Below are positions 11,905 to 26,100 of a stretch of DNA of 64,000 bases, piece by piece; position 1 is the stretch's first letter; the number at the start of each line of letters is the position of its first letter. The notes under the pieces were generated by a model that did not search any database, had not been told where the DNA came from, and saw only the letters and a list, made by a program, of their open reading frames with translations. The position numbers and the translations under genes were made by a program. This DNA is from Luzula sylvatica. Its lineage: Eukaryota > Streptophyta > Magnoliopsida > Poales > Juncaceae. The DNA lies in contig OX326957.1 of assembly GCA_946800325.1 (NCBI GenBank), positions 20,957,007 through 21,021,006 on the forward strand. Direction: 5' to 3'.

Positions 11905-14508
11905 ATCGTATCGTTTACTACATAACTTTTCACCAAATTTCACAAACACTAAGAAAGTTTGTTTTTCGATTCAGAACAAGATTTTAACGCTTTGTGGAGT
12001 TCCAATAACGTGTTTTGAGTTCATTTGTATCGTATCTTTTACTGCATAACTTTTCACCAAATTTCACAAACACTAAGAAAGTTTATTTTTCGATTCAAAA
12101 CAAGATTTTAACGCTTTTTGGAGTTTAAATAACGTGTTTTGAGATCATTTGTATCGTATCTTTTACTACATAACTTTTCACCAAATTTCACAAACACTAA
12201 GAAAGTTTGTTTTTCGATTCAAAACAAGATTTTAACGCTTTGAGGAGTTCAAATAACGTGTTTTGAGATCATTTGTATCTTACCTTTTACTACATAACTT
12301 TTCACCAAATTTCACAAACACTAAGAAAGTTTGTTTTTCGATTCAAAACAAGATTTTAACGCTTGGTGGAGTTCAAATAACGTGTTTTGAGATCAATTGT
12401 ATCGTATCTTTTACTACATAACTTTTCACCAAATTTCACAAACAGTAAGAAAGTTTGTTTTTCGATTCAAAATAAGATTTTAACGCTTTGAGGAGTTTAA
12501 ATAACGTGTTTTGAGATCATTTGTATCGTATATTTTACTAAATAACTTTTCACCAAATTTCACAAACACTAAGAAAGTTTGTTTTTCGATTCAAAACAAG
12601 ATTTTAACGCTTTGTGGAGTTCAAATAACGTGTTTTGAGTTCATTTGTATCGTATGTTTTACTGCATAACTTTTCACCAAATTTCACAAACACTAAGAAA
12701 GTTTGTTTTTCGATTCAAAACAAGATTTTAACGCTTTGTGGAGTTCAAATAACGTGTTTTGAGATCATTTGTATCGTATCTTTTACTGCATAACTTTTCA
12801 CCAAATTTCACAAACACTAAGAAAGTTTGTTTTTCGATTCAAAACAAGATTTTAACGCTTTGTGGAGTTCCAATAACGTGTTTTGAGTTCATTTGCATCG
12901 TATCTTTTACTACATAACTTTTCACCAAATTTCACAAACACTAAGAAAGTTTGTTTTTCGATTCAAAACAAGATTTTAACGCTTTGTGGAGTTCAAATAA
13001 CGTGTTTTGAGTTCATTTGTATCGTATGTTTTACTGCATAACTTTTCACCAAATTTCACAAACACTAAGAAAGTTTGTTTTTCGATTCAAAACAAGATTT
13101 TAACGCTTTGTGGAGTTCAAATAACGTGTTTTGAGATCATTTGTATCGTATCTTTTACTGCATAACTTTTCACCAAATTTCACAAACACTAAGAAAGTTT
13201 GTTTTTCGATTCAAAACAAGATTTTAACGCTTTGTGGAGTTCCAATAACGTGTTTTGAGTTCATTTGTATCGTATCTTTTACTACATAACTTTTCACCAA
13301 ATTTCACAAACACTAAGAAAGTTTGTTTTTCGATTCAAAACAAGATTTTAACGCTTTGTGGAGTTCAAATAACGTGTTTTGAGTTCATTTGTATCGTATC
13401 TTTTACTACATAACTTTTCACCAAATTTCACAAATACTAAGGAAGTTTGTTTTTCGATTCAAAACAAGATTTTAACGCTTTGTGGAGTTCAAATAACGTG
13501 TTTTGAGATCATTTGTATCGTATCTTTTACTACATAACTTTTTACCAAATTTCACAAACACTAAGTAAGTTTATTTTTCGATTCAAAACAAGATTTTAAC
13601 GTTTTGAGGAGTTCAAATAACGTGTTTTGAGATCATTTATATCGTATCTTATACTGCATAACTTTTCACCAAATTTCACAAACACTAAGAAAGTTTGTTT
13701 TTCGATTCAAAACTAGATTTTAACGCTTTGAGGAGTTCAAATAACGTGTTTTGAGATCATTTGTATCTTATCTTTTACTACATAACTTTTCACCAAATTT
13801 CACAAACACTAAGAAAGTTTGTTTTTCGATTCAAAACAAGATTTTAACGCTTTGTGGAGTTCAAATAACGTGTTTTGAGATCATTTGTATCGTATCTTTT
13901 ACTACATAACTTTTCACCAAATTTCACAAACACTAAGAAAGTTTGTTTTTCGATTCAAAACAAGATTTTAACGCTTTGTGGAGTTCCAATAACGTGTTTT
14001 GAGTTCATTTGTATCGTATCTTTTACTACATAACTTTTCACCAAATTTCACAAACACTAAGAAAGTTTGTTTTTCGATTCAGAACAAGATTTTAACGCTT
14101 TGTGGAGTTCCAATAACGTGTTTTGAGTTCATTTGTATCGTATCTTTTACTGCATAACTTTTCACCAAATTTCACAAACACTAAGAAAGTTTGTTTTTCG
14201 ATTCAAAACAAGATTTTAACACTTTGTGGAGTTTAAATAACGTGTTTTGAGATCATTTGTATCGTATCTTTTACTACATAACTTTTCACCAAATTTCACA
14301 AACACTAAGAAAGTTTGTTTTTCTATTCAAAACAAGATTTTAACGCTTTGAGGAGTTCAAATAACGTGTTTTGAGATCATTTGTATCTTATCTTTTACTA
14401 CATAACTTTTCACCAAATTTCACAAACACTAAGAAAGATTGTTTTTCGATTCAAAACAAGATTTTAACGCTTTGTGGAGTTAAAATAACGTGTTTTGAGT
14501 TCATTTGT
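11905..14508 (+). repeat. HOR unit, 21 monomers, type A
   Basis: Type A markers are present: M3 p7C at 12277, p120A, M4 p45G and M5 p8A at 12525. M18 has p85A and M19 has p64T. The final monomer, 14385-14508, is an M20/M21 hybrid that also carries p54A (AAAGATTG), shared only with the next unit. Length is 2604 bp. Confidence 0.9.
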
Positions 14509-17112
14509 ATCGTATCGTTTACTACATAACTTTTCACCAAATTTCACAAACACTAAGAAAGTTTGTTTTTCGATTCAGAACAAGATTTTAACGCTTTGTG
14601 GAGTTCCAATAACGTGTTTTGAGTTCATTTGTATCGTATCTTTTACTGCATAACTTTTCACCAAATTTCACAAACACTAAGAAAGTTTATTTTTCGATTC
14701 AAAACAAGATTTTAACGCTTTTTGGAGTTTAAATAACGTGTTTTGAGATCATTTGTATCGTATCTTTTACTACATAACTTTTCACCAAATTTCACAAACA
14801 CTAAGAAATTTTGTTTTTCGATTCAAAACAAGATTTTAACGCTTTGAGGAGTTCAAATAACGTGTTTTGAGATCATTTGTATCTTATCTTTTACTACATA
14901 ACTTTTCACCAAATTTCACAAACACTAAGAAAGTTTGTTTTTCGATTCAAAACAAGATTTTAACGCTTGGTGGAGTTCAAATAACGTGTTTTGAGATCAT
15001 TTGTATCGTATCTTTTACTACATAACTTTTCACCAAATTTCACAAACACTAAGAAAGTTTGTTTTTCGATTCAAAATAAGATTTTTACGCTTTGAGGAGT
15101 TTAAATAACGTGTTTTGAGATCATTTGTATCGTATCTTTTACTAAATAACTTTTCACCAAATTTCACAAACACTAAGAAAGTTTGTTTTTCGATTCAAAA
15201 CAAGATTTTAACGCTTTGTGGAGTTCAAATAACGTGTTTTGAGTTCATTTGTATCGTATGTTTTACTGCATAACTTTTCACCAAATTTCACAAACACTAA
15301 GAAAGTTTGTTTTTCGATTCAAAACAAGATTTTAACGCTTTGTGGAGTTCAAATAACGTGTTTTGAGATCATTTGTATCGTATCTTTTACTGCATAACTT
15401 TTCACCAAATTTCACAAACACTAAGAAAGTTTGTTTTTCGATTCAAAACAAGATTTTAACGCTTTGTGGAGTTCCAATAACGTGTTTTGAGTTCATTTGC
15501 ATCGTATCTTTTACTACATAACTTTTCACCAAATTTCACAAACACTAAGAAAGTTTGTTTTTCGATTCAAAACAAGATTTTAACGCTTTGTGGAGTTCAA
15601 ATAACGTGTTTTGAGTTCATTTGTATCGTATGTTTTACTGCATAACTTTTCACCAAATTTCACAAACACTAAGAAAGTTTGTTTTTCGATTCAAAACAAG
15701 ATTTTAACGCTTTGTGGAGTTCAAATAACGTGTTTTGAGATCATTTGTATCGTATCTTTTACTGCATAACTTTTCACCAAATTTCACAAACACTAAGAAA
15801 GTTTGTTTTTCGATTCAAAACAAGATTTTAACGCTTTGTGGAGTTCCAATAACGTGTTTTGAGTTCATTTGTATCGTATCTTTTACTACATAACTTTTCA
15901 CCAAATTTCACAAACACTAAGAAAGTTTGTTTTTCGATTCAAAACAAGATTTTAACGCTTTGTGGAGTTCAAATAACGTGTTTTGAGTTCATTTGTATCG
16001 TATCTTTTACTACATAACTTTTCACCAAATTTCACAAATACTAAGGAAGTTTGTTTTTCGATTCAAAACAAGATTTTAACGCTTTGTGGAGTTCAAATAA
16101 CGTGTTTTGAGATCATTTGTATCGTATCTTTTACTACATAACTTTTTACCAAATTTCACAAACACTAAGTAAGTTTATTTTTCGATTCAAAACAAGATTT
16201 TAACGTTTTGAGGAGTTCAAATAACGTGTTTTGAGATCATTTATATCGTATCTTATACTGCATAACTTTTCACCAAATTTCACAAACACTAAGAAAGTTT
16301 GTTTTTCGATTCAAAACTAGATTTTAACGCTTTGAGGAGTTCAAATAACGTGTTTTGAGATCATTTGTATCTTATCTTTTACTACATAACTTTTCACCAA
16401 ATTTCACAAACACTAAGAAAGTTTGTTTTTCGATTCAAAACAAGATTTTAACGCTTTGTGGAGTTCAAATAACGTGTTTTGAGATCATTTGTATCGTATC
16501 TTTTACTACATAACTTTTCACCAAATTTCACAAACACTAAGAAAGTTTGTTTTTCGATTCAAAACAAGATTTTAACGCTTTGTGGAGTTCCAATAACGTG
16601 TTTTGAGTTCATTTGTATCGTATCTTTTACTACATAACTTTTCACCAAATTTCACAAACACTAAGAAAGTTTGTTTTTCGATTCAGAACAAGATTTTAAC
16701 GCTTTGTGGAGTTCCAATAACGTGTTTTGAGTTCATTTGTATCGTATCTTTTACTGCATAACTTTTCACCAAATTTCACAAACACTAAGAAAGTTTGTTT
16801 TTCGATTCAAAACAAGATTTTAACACTTTGTGGAGTTTAAATAACGTGTTTTGAGATCATTTGTATCGTATCTTTTACTACATAACTTTTCACCAAATTT
16901 CACAAACACTAAGAAAGTTTGTTTTTCTATTCAAAACAAGATTTTAACGCTTTGAGGAGTTCAAATAACGTGTTTTGAGATCATTTGTATCTTATCTTTT
17001 ACTACATAACTTTTCACCAAATTTCACAAACACTAAGAAAGATTGTTTTTCGATTCAAAACAAGATTTTAACGCTTTGTGGAGTTAAAATAACGTGTTTT
17101 GAGTTCATTTGT
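14509..17112 (+). repeat. HOR unit, 21 monomers, type B
   Basis: M2 at 14757 has p53T, M4 at 15005 has the TTTTTAC form, and M5 at 15129 keeps p53 G. The final M20/M21 hybrid at 16989 again has p54A, as in the preceding unit. The two units therefore share a recently copied end although their M2-M5 segments are of different types. Confidence 0.9.
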
Positions 17113-19840
17113 ATCGTATCGTTTACTACATAACTTTTCACCAAATTTCACAAACACTAAGAAAGTTTGTTTTTCGATTCAGAACAAGATTTTAACGCTT
17201 TGTGGAGTTCCAATAACGTGTTTTGAGTTCATTTGTATCGTATCTTTTACTGCATAACTTTTCACCAAATTTCACAAACACTAAGAAAGTTTATTTTTCG
17301 ATTCAAAACAAGATTTTAACGCTTTTTGGAGTTTAAATAACGTGTTTTGAGATCATTTGTATCGTATCTTTTACTACATAACTTTTCACCAAATTTCACA
17401 AACACTAAGAAATTTTGTTTTTCGATTCAAAACAAGATTTTAACGCTTTGAGGAGTTCAAATAACGTGTTTTGAGATCATTTGTATCTTATCTTTTACTA
17501 CATAACTTTTCACCAAATTTCACAAACACTAAGAAAGTTTGTTTTTCGATTCAAAACAAGATTTTAACGCTTGGTGGAGTTCAAATAACGTGTTTTGAGA
17601 TCATTTGTATCGTATCTTTTACTACATAACTTTTCACCAAATTTCACAAACACTAAGAAAGTTTGTTTTTCGATTCAAAATAAGATTTTTACGCTTTGAG
17701 GAGTTTAAATAACGTGTTTTGAGATCATTTGTATCGTATCTTTTACTAAATAACTTTTCACCAAATTTCACAAACACTAAGAAAGTTTGTTTTTCGATTC
17801 AAAACAAGATTTTAACGCTTTGTGGAGTTCAAATAACGTGTTTTGAGTTCATTTGTATCGTATGTTTTACTGCATAACTTTTCACCAAATTTCACAAACA
17901 CTAAGAAAGTTTGTTTTTCGATTCAAAACAAGATTTTAACGCTTTGTGGAGTTCAAATAACGTGTTTTGAGATCATTTGTATCGTATCTTTTACTGCATA
18001 ACTTTTCACCAAATTTCACAAACACTAAGAAAGTTTGTTTTTCGATTCAAAACAAGATTTTAACGCTTTGTGGAGTTCCAATAACGTGTTTTGAGTTCAT
18101 TTGCATCGTATCTTTTACTACATAACTTTTCACCAAATTTCACAAACACTAAGAAAGTTTGTTTTTCGATTCAAAACAAGATTTTAACGCTTTGTGGAGT
18201 TCAAATAACGTGTTTTGAGTTCATTTGTATCGTATGTTTTACTGCATAACTTTTCACCAAATTTCACAAACACTAAGAAAGTTTGTTTTTCGATTCAAAA
18301 CAAGATTTTAACGCTTTGTGGAGTTCAAATAACGTGTTTTGAGATCATTTGTATCGTATCTTTTACTGCATAACTTTTCACCAAATTTCACAAACACTAA
18401 GAAAGTTTGTTTTTCGATTCAAAACAAGATTTTAACGCTTTGTGGAGTTCCAATAACGTGTTTTGAGTTCATTTGTATCGTATCTTTTACTACATAACTT
18501 TTCACCAAATTTCACAAACACTAAGAAAGTTTGTTTTTCGATTCAAAACAAGATTTTAACGCTTTGTGGAGTTCAAATAACGTGTTTTGAGTTCATTTGT
18601 ATCGTATCTTTTACTACATAACTTTTCACCAAATTTCACAAATACTAAGGAAGTTTGTTTTTCGATTCAAAACAAGATTTTAACGCTTTGTGGAGTTCAA
18701 ATAACGTGTTTTGAGATCATTTGTATCGTATCTTTTACTACATAACTTTTTACCAAATTTCACAAACACTAAGTAAGTTTATTTTTCGATTCAAAACAAG
18801 ATTTTAACGTTTTGAGGAGTTCAAATAACGTGTTTTGAGATCATTTATATCGTATCTTATACTGCATAACTTTTCACCAAATTTCACAAACACTAAGAAA
18901 GTTTGTTTTTCGATTCAAAACTAGATTTTAACGCTTTGAGGAGTTCAAATAACGTGTTTTGAGATCATTTGTATCTTATCTTTTACTACATAACTTTTCA
19001 CCAAATTTCACAAACACTAAGAAAGTTTGTTTTTCGATTCAAAACAAGATTTTAACGCTTTGTGGAGTTCAAATAACGTGTTTTGAGATCATTTGTATCG
19101 TATCTTTTACTACATAACTTTTCACCAAATTTCACAAACACTAAGAAAGTTTGTTTTTCGATTCAAAACAAGATTTTAACGCTTTGTGGAGTTCCAATAA
19201 CGTGTTTTGAGTTCATTTGTATCGTATCTTTTACTACATAACTTTTCACCAAATTTCACAAACACTAAGAAAGTTTGTTTTTCGATTCAGAACAAGATTT
19301 TAACGCTTTGTGGAGTTCCAATAACGTGTTTTGAGTTCATTTGTATCGTATCTTTTACTGCATAACTTTTCCCCAAATTTCACAAACACTAAGAAAGTTT
19401 GTTTTTCGATTCAAAACAAGATTTTAACACTTTGTGGAGTTTAAATAACGTGTTTTGAGATCATTTGTATCGTATCTTTTACTACATAACTTTTCACCAA
19501 ATTTCACAAACACTAAGAAAGTTTGTTTTTCTATTCAAAACAAGATTTTAACGCTTTGAGGAGTTCAAATAACGTGTTTTGAGATCATTTGTATCTTATC
19601 TTTTACTACATAACTTTTCACCAAATTTCACAAACACTAAGAAAGTTTGTTTTTCGATTCAAAACAAGATTTTAACGCTTTGTGGAGTTCAAATAACGTG
19701 TTTTGAGATCATTTGTATCGTATATTTTACTACATAACTTTTCACCAAATTTCACAAACACTAAGTAAGTTTGTTTTTCGATTCAAAACAAGATTTTAAC
19801 GCTTTGTGGAGTTAAAATAACGTGTTTTGAGTTCATTTGT
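17113..19840 (+). repeat. HOR unit, 22 monomers, type B
   Basis: This is a full 2728-bp unit. M2 at 17361 has p53T, M5 at 17733 has p53 G, M8 at 18105 follows p124C, M18 at 19345 has p28C, and M21 at 19717 is complete. It matches the unit at 33357 marker for marker. Confidence 0.9.
18105..18600 (+). repeat. Four monomers showing part of the 3-monomer sub-repeat (M8-M11 in one unit)
   Basis: In this unit M6-M8 (17857-18228) and M9-M11 (18229-18600) form two consecutive 372-bp blocks with the same series. The first monomer has p8G and p16G, the second p16G and p99C, and the third begins TACTAC with p116T. The main difference is the p124C that precedes M8 and not M11. The 22-mer therefore contains an older three-monomer duplication. 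This entry covers M8 to M11. Confidence 0.8.
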
Positions 19841-20460
19841 ATCGTATCGTTTACTACATAACTTTTCACCAAATTTCACAAACACTAAGAAAGTTTGTTT
19901 TTCGATTCAGAACAAGATTTTAACGCTTTGTGGAGTTCCAATAACGTGTTTTGAGTTCATTTGTATCGTATCTTTTACTGCATAACTTTTCACCAAATTT
20001 CACAAACACTAAGAAAGTTTATTTTTCGATTCAAAACAAGATTTTAACGCTTTTTGGAGTTTAAATAACGTGTTTTGAGATCATTTGTATCGTATCTTTT
20101 ACTACATAACTTTTCACCAAATTTCACAAACACTAAGAAATTTTGTTTTTCGATTCAAAACAAGATTTTAACGCTTTGAGGAGTTCAAATAACGTGTTTT
20201 GAGATCATTTGTATCTTATCTTTTACTACATAACTTTTCACCAAATTTCACAAACACTAAGAAAGTTTGTTTTTCGATTCAAAACAAGATTTTAACGCTT
20301 TGTGGAGTTCAAGTAACGTGTTTTGAGATCATTTGTATCGTATATTTTACTACATAACTTTTCACCAAATTTCACAAACACTAAGTAAGTTTGTTTTTCG
20401 ATTCAAAACAAGATTTTAACGCTTTGTGGAGTTAAAATAACGTGTTTTGAGTTCATTTGT
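19841..20460 (+). repeat. Collapsed HOR unit, 5 monomers
   Basis: Only M0 (19841), M1 (19965), M2 with p53T (20089), one hybrid (20213) and M21 (20337) remain. The hybrid begins with p4T, as M3 and M20 both do, lacks the M3 p89G, and has the M20-type p101G. This reads as an exchange between M3 of one unit and M20 of another, removing 17 monomers (22 - 17 = 5). It switches the array from a type B unit to the p101G ending that precedes type A units. Confidence 0.88.
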
Positions 20461-23188
20461 ATCGTATCGTTTACTACATAACTTTTCACCAAATTTCACA
20501 AACACTAAGAAAGTTTGTTTTTCGATTCAGAACAAGATTTTAACGCTTTGTGGAGTTCCAATAACGTGTTTTGAGTTCATTTGTATCGTATCTTTTACTG
20601 CATAACTTTTCACCAAATTTCACAAACACTAAGAAAGTTTATTTTTCGATTCAAAACAAGATTTTAACGCTTTTTGGAGTTTAAATAACGTGTTTTGAGA
20701 TCATTTGTATCGTATCTTTTACTACATAACTTTTCACCAAATTTCACAAACACTAAGAAAGTTTGTTTTTCGATTCAAAACAAGATTTTAACGCTTTGAG
20801 GAGTTCAAATAACGTGTTTTGAGATCATTTGTATCTTACCTTTTACTACATAACTTTTCACCAAATTTCACAAACACTAAGAAAGTTTGTTTTTCGATTC
20901 AAAACAAGATTTTAACGCTTGGTGGAGTTCAAATAACGTGTTTTGAGATCAATTGTATCGTATCTTTTACTACATAACTTTTCACCAAATTTCACAAACA
21001 GTAAGAAAGTTTGTTTTTCGATTCAAAATAAGATTTTAACGCTTTGAGGAGTTTAAATAACGTGTTTTGAGATCATTTGTATCGTATATTTTACTAAATA
21101 ACTTTTCACCAAATTTCACAAACACTAAGAAAGTTTGTTTTTCGATTCAAAACAAGATTTTAACGCTTTGTGGAGTTCAAATAACGTGTTTTGAGTTCAT
21201 TTGTATCGTATGTTTTACTGCATAACTTTTCACCAAATTTCACAAACACTAAGAAAGTTTGTTTTTCGATTCAAAACAAGATTTTAACGCTTTGTGGAGT
21301 TCAAATAACGTGTTTTGAGATCATTTGTATCGTATCTTTTACTGCATAACTTTTCACCAAATTTCACAAACACTAAGAAAGTTTGTTTTTCGATTCAAAA
21401 CAAGATTTTAACGCTTTGTGGAGTTCCAATAACGTGTTTTGAGTTCATTTGCATCGTATCTTTTACTACATAACTTTTCACCAAATTTCACAAACACTAA
21501 GAAAGTTTGTTTTTCGATTCAAAACAAGATTTTAACGCTTTGTGGAGTTCAAATAACGTGTTTTGAGTTCATTTGTATCGTATGTTTTACTGCATAACTT
21601 TTCACCAAATTTCACAAACACTAAGAAAGTTTGTTTTTCGATTCAAAACAAGATTTTAACGCTTTGTGGAGTTCAAATAACGTGTTTTGAGATCATTTGT
21701 ATCGTATCTTTTACTGCATAACTTTTCACCAAATTTCACAAACACTAAGAAAGTTTGTTTTTCGATTCAAAACAAGATTTTAACGCTTTGTGGAGTTCCA
21801 ATAACGTGTTTTGAGTTCATTTGTATCGTATCTTTTACTACATAACTTTTCACCAAATTTCACAAACACTAAGAAAGTTTGTTTTTCGATTCAAAACAAG
21901 ATTTTAACGCTTTGTGGAGTTCAAATAACGTGTTTTGAGTTCATTTGTATCGTATCTTTTACTACATAACTTTTCACCAAATTTCACAAATACTAAGGAA
22001 GTTTGTTTTTCGATTCAAAACAAGATTTTAACGCTTTGTGGAGTTCAAATAACGTGTTTTGAGATCATTTGTATCGTATCTTTTACTACATAACTTTTTA
22101 CCAAATTTCACAAACACTAAGTAAGTTTATTTTTCGATTCAAAACAAGATTTTAACGTTTTGAGGAGTTCAAATAACGTGTTTTGAGATCATTTATATCG
22201 TATCTTATACTGCATAACTTTTCACCAAATTTCACAAACACTAAGAAAGTTTGTTTTTCGATTCAAAACTAGATTTTAACGCTTTGAGGAGTTCAAATAA
22301 CGTGTTTTGAGATCATTTGTATCTTATCTTTTACTACATAACTTTTCACCAAATTTCACAAACACTAAGAAAGTTTGTTTTTCGATTCAAAACAAGATTT
22401 TAACGCTTTGTGGAGTTCAAATAACGTGTTTTGAGATCATTTGTATCGTATCTTTTACTACATAACTTTTCACCAAATTTCACAAACACTAAGAAAGTTT
22501 GTTTTTCGATTCAAAACAAGATTTTAACGCTTTGTGGAGTTCCAATAACGTGTTTTGAGTTCATTTGTATCGTATCTTTTACTACATAACTTTTCACCAA
22601 ATTTCACAAACACTAAGAAAGTTTGTTTTTCGATTCAGAACAAGATTTTAACGCTTTGTGGAGTTCCAATAACGTGTTTTGAGTTCATTTGTATCGTATC
22701 TTTGACTGCATAACTTTTCCCCAAATTTCACAAACACTAAGAAAGTTTGTTTTTCGATTCAAAACAAGATTTTAACACTTTGTGGAGTTTAAATAACGTG
22801 TTTTGAGATCATTTGTATCGTATCTTTTACTACATAACTTTTCACCAAATTTCACAAACACTAAGAAAGTTTGTTTTTCTATTCAAAACAAGATTTTAAC
22901 GCTTTGAGGAGTTCAAATAACGTGTTTTGAGATCATTTGTATCTTATCTTTTACTACATAACTTTTCACCAAATTTCACAAACACTAAGAAAGTTTGTTT
23001 TTCGATTCAAAACAAGATTTTAACGCTTTGTGGAGTTCAAATAACGTGTTTTGAGATCATTTGTATCGTATATTTTACTACATAACTTTTCACCAAATTT
23101 CACAAACACTAAGTAAGTTTGTTTTTCGATTCAAAACAAGATTTTAACGCTTTGTGGAGTTAAAATAACGTGTTTTGAGTTCATTTGT
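20461..23188 (+). repeat. HOR unit, 22 monomers, type A
   Basis: Type A markers: M3 p7C (20833), p120A, M4 p45G, M5 p8A (21081). M8 at 21453 follows p124C. M18 at 22693 has p28C and the private p12G (TCTTTGACTG), where the units at 5953 and 36085 have p12C. M21 at 23065 is complete. Length is 2728 bp. Confidence 0.9.
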
Positions 23189-26100
23189 ATCGTATCGTTT
23201 ACTACATAACTTTTCACCAAATTTCACAAACACTAAGAAAGTTTGTTTTTCGATTCAGAACAAGATTTTAACGCTTTGTGGAGTTCCAATAACGTGTTTT
23301 GAGTTCATTTGTATCGTATCTTTTACTGCATAACTTTTCACCAAATTTCACAAACACTAAGAAAGTTTATTTTTCGATTCAAAACAAGATTTTAACGCTT
23401 TTTGGAGTTTAAATAACGTGTTTTGAGATCATTTGTATCGTATCTTTTACTACATAACTTTTCACCAAATTTCACAAACACTAAGAAATTTTGTTTTTCG
23501 ATTCAAAACAAGATTTTAACGCTTTGAGGAGTTCAAATAACGTGTTTTGAGATCATTTGTATCTTATCTTTTACTACATAACTTTTCACCAAATTTCACA
23601 AACACTAAGAAAGTTTGTTTTTCGATTCAAAACAAGATTTTAACGCTTGGTGGAGTTCAAATAACGTGTTTTGAGATCATTTGTATCGTATCTTTTACTA
23701 CATAACTTTTCACCAAATTTCACAAACACTAAGAAAGTTTGTTTTTCGATTCAAAATAAGATTTTTACGCTTTGAGGAGTTTAAATAACGTGTTTTGAGA
23801 TCATTTGTATCGTATCTTTTACTAAATAACTTTTCACCAAATTTCACAAACACTAAGAAACTTTGTTTTTCGATTCAAAACAAGATTTTAACGCTTTGTG
23901 GAGTTCAAATAACGTGTTTTGAGTTCATTTGTATCGTATGTTTTACTGCATAACTTTTCACCAAATTTCACAAACACTAAGAAAGTTTGTTTTTCGATTC
24001 AAAACAAGATTTTAACGCTTTGTGGAGTTCAAATAACGTGTTTTGAGATCATTTGTATCGTATCTTTTACTGCATAACTTTTCACCAAATTTCACAAACA
24101 CTAAGAAAGTTTGTTTTTCGATTCAAAACAAGATTTTAACGCTTTGTGGAGTTCCAATAACGTGTTTTGAGTTCATTTGTATCGTATCTTTTACTACATA
24201 ACTTTTCACCAAATTTCACAAACACTAAGAAAGTTTGTTTTTCGATTCAGAACAAGATTTTAACGCTTTGTGGAGTTCAAATAACGTGTTTTGAGTTCAT
24301 TTGTATCGTATGTTTTACTGCATAACTTTTCACCAAATTTCACAAACACTAAGAAAGTTTGTTTTTCGATTCAAAACAAGATTTTAACGCTTTGTGGAGT
24401 TCAAATAACGTGTTTTGAGATCATTTGTATCGTATCTTTTACTGCATAACTTTTCACCAAATTTCACAAACACTAAGAAAGTTTGTTTTTCGATTCAAAA
24501 CAAGATTTTAACGCTTTGTGGAGTTCAAATAACGTGTTTTGAGATCATTTGTATCGTATCTTTTACTGCATAACTTTTCACCAAATTTCACAAACACTAA
24601 GAAAGTTTGTTTTTCGATTCAAAACAAGATTTTAACGCTTTGTGGAGTTCCAATAACGTGTTTTGAGTTCATTTGCATCGTATCTTTTACTACATAACTT
24701 TTCACCAAATTTCACAAACACTAAGAAAGTTTGTTTTTCGATTCAAAACAAGATTTTAACGCTTTGTGGAGTTCAAATAACGTGTTTTGAGTTCATTTGT
24801 ATCGTATGTTTTACTGCATAACTTTTCACCAAATTTCACAAACACTAAGAAAGTTTGTTTTTCGATTCAAAACAAGATTTTAACGCTTTGTGGAGTTCAA
24901 ATAACCTGTTTTGAGATCATTTGTATCGTATCTTTTACTGCATAACTTTTCACCAAATTTCACAAACACTAAGAAAGTTTGTTTTTCGATTCAAAACAAG
25001 ATTTTAACGCTTTGTGGAGTTCCAATAACGTGTTTTGAGTTCATTTGTATCGTATCTTTTACTACATAACTTTTCACCAAATTTCACAAACACTAAGAAA
25101 GTTTGTTTTTCGATTCAAAACAAGATTTTAACGCTTTGTGGAGTTCAAATAACGTGTTTTGAGTTCATTTGTATCGTATCTTTTACTACATAACTTTTCA
25201 CCAAATTTCACAAATACTAAGGAAGTTTGTTTTTCGATTCAAAACAAGATTTTAACGCTTTGTGGAGTTCAAATAACGTGTTTTGAGATCATTTGTATCG
25301 TATCTTTTACTACATAACTTTTTACCAAATTTCACAAACACTAAGTAAGTTTATTTTTCGATTCAAAACAAGATTTTAACGTTTTGAGGAGTTCAAATAA
25401 CGTGTTTTGAGATCATTTATATCGTATCTTATACTGCATAACTTTTCACCAAATTTCACAAACACTAAGAAAGTTTGTTTTTCGATTCAAAACTAGATTT
25501 TAACGCTTTGAGGAGTTCAAATAACGTGTTTTGAGATCATTTGTATCTTATCTTTTACTACATAACTTTTCACCAAATTTCACAAACACTAAGAAAGTTT
25601 GTTTTTCGATTCAAAACAAGATTTTAACGCTTTGTGGAGTTCAAATAACGTGTTTTGAGATCATTTGTATCGTATCTTTTACTACATAACTTTTCACCAA
25701 ATTTCACAAACACTAAGAAAGTTTGTTTTTCGATTCAAAACAAGATTTTAACGCTTTGTGGAGTTCCAATAACGTGTTTTGAGTTCATTTGTATCGTATC
25801 TTTTACTACATAACTTTTCACCAAATTTCACAAACACTAAGAAAGTTTGTTTTTCGATTCAGAACAAGATTTTAACGCTTTGTGGAGTTCCAATAACGTG
25901 TTTTGAGTTCATTTGTATCGTATCTTTTACTGCATAACTTTTCACCAAATTTCACAAACACTAAGAAAGTTTGTTTTTCGATTCAAAACAAGATTTTAAC
26001 GCTTTGTGGAGTTTAAATAACGTGTTTTGAGATCATTTGTATCGTATCTTTTACTACATAACTTTTCACCAAATTTCACAAACACTAAGAAAGTTTGTTT

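Larger units (their letters stand above)
6697..16493 (+). repeat. Long-range duplicate, left copy (partner 21205-31001)
   Basis: Markers in this 9.8-kb stretch recur exactly 14,508 bp (117 monomers) further on: M8 positions, M18 with p28C (8185 and 22693), p106C (10395 and 24903), p101G (about 11755 and 26263), M3 p7C (12277 and 26785). Differences noticed are p12C versus p12G in M18 and p54A at 14385 only. Breakpoints are set where type A/B markers stop agreeing on the left and at the 31001 junction on the right. Confidence 0.8.
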
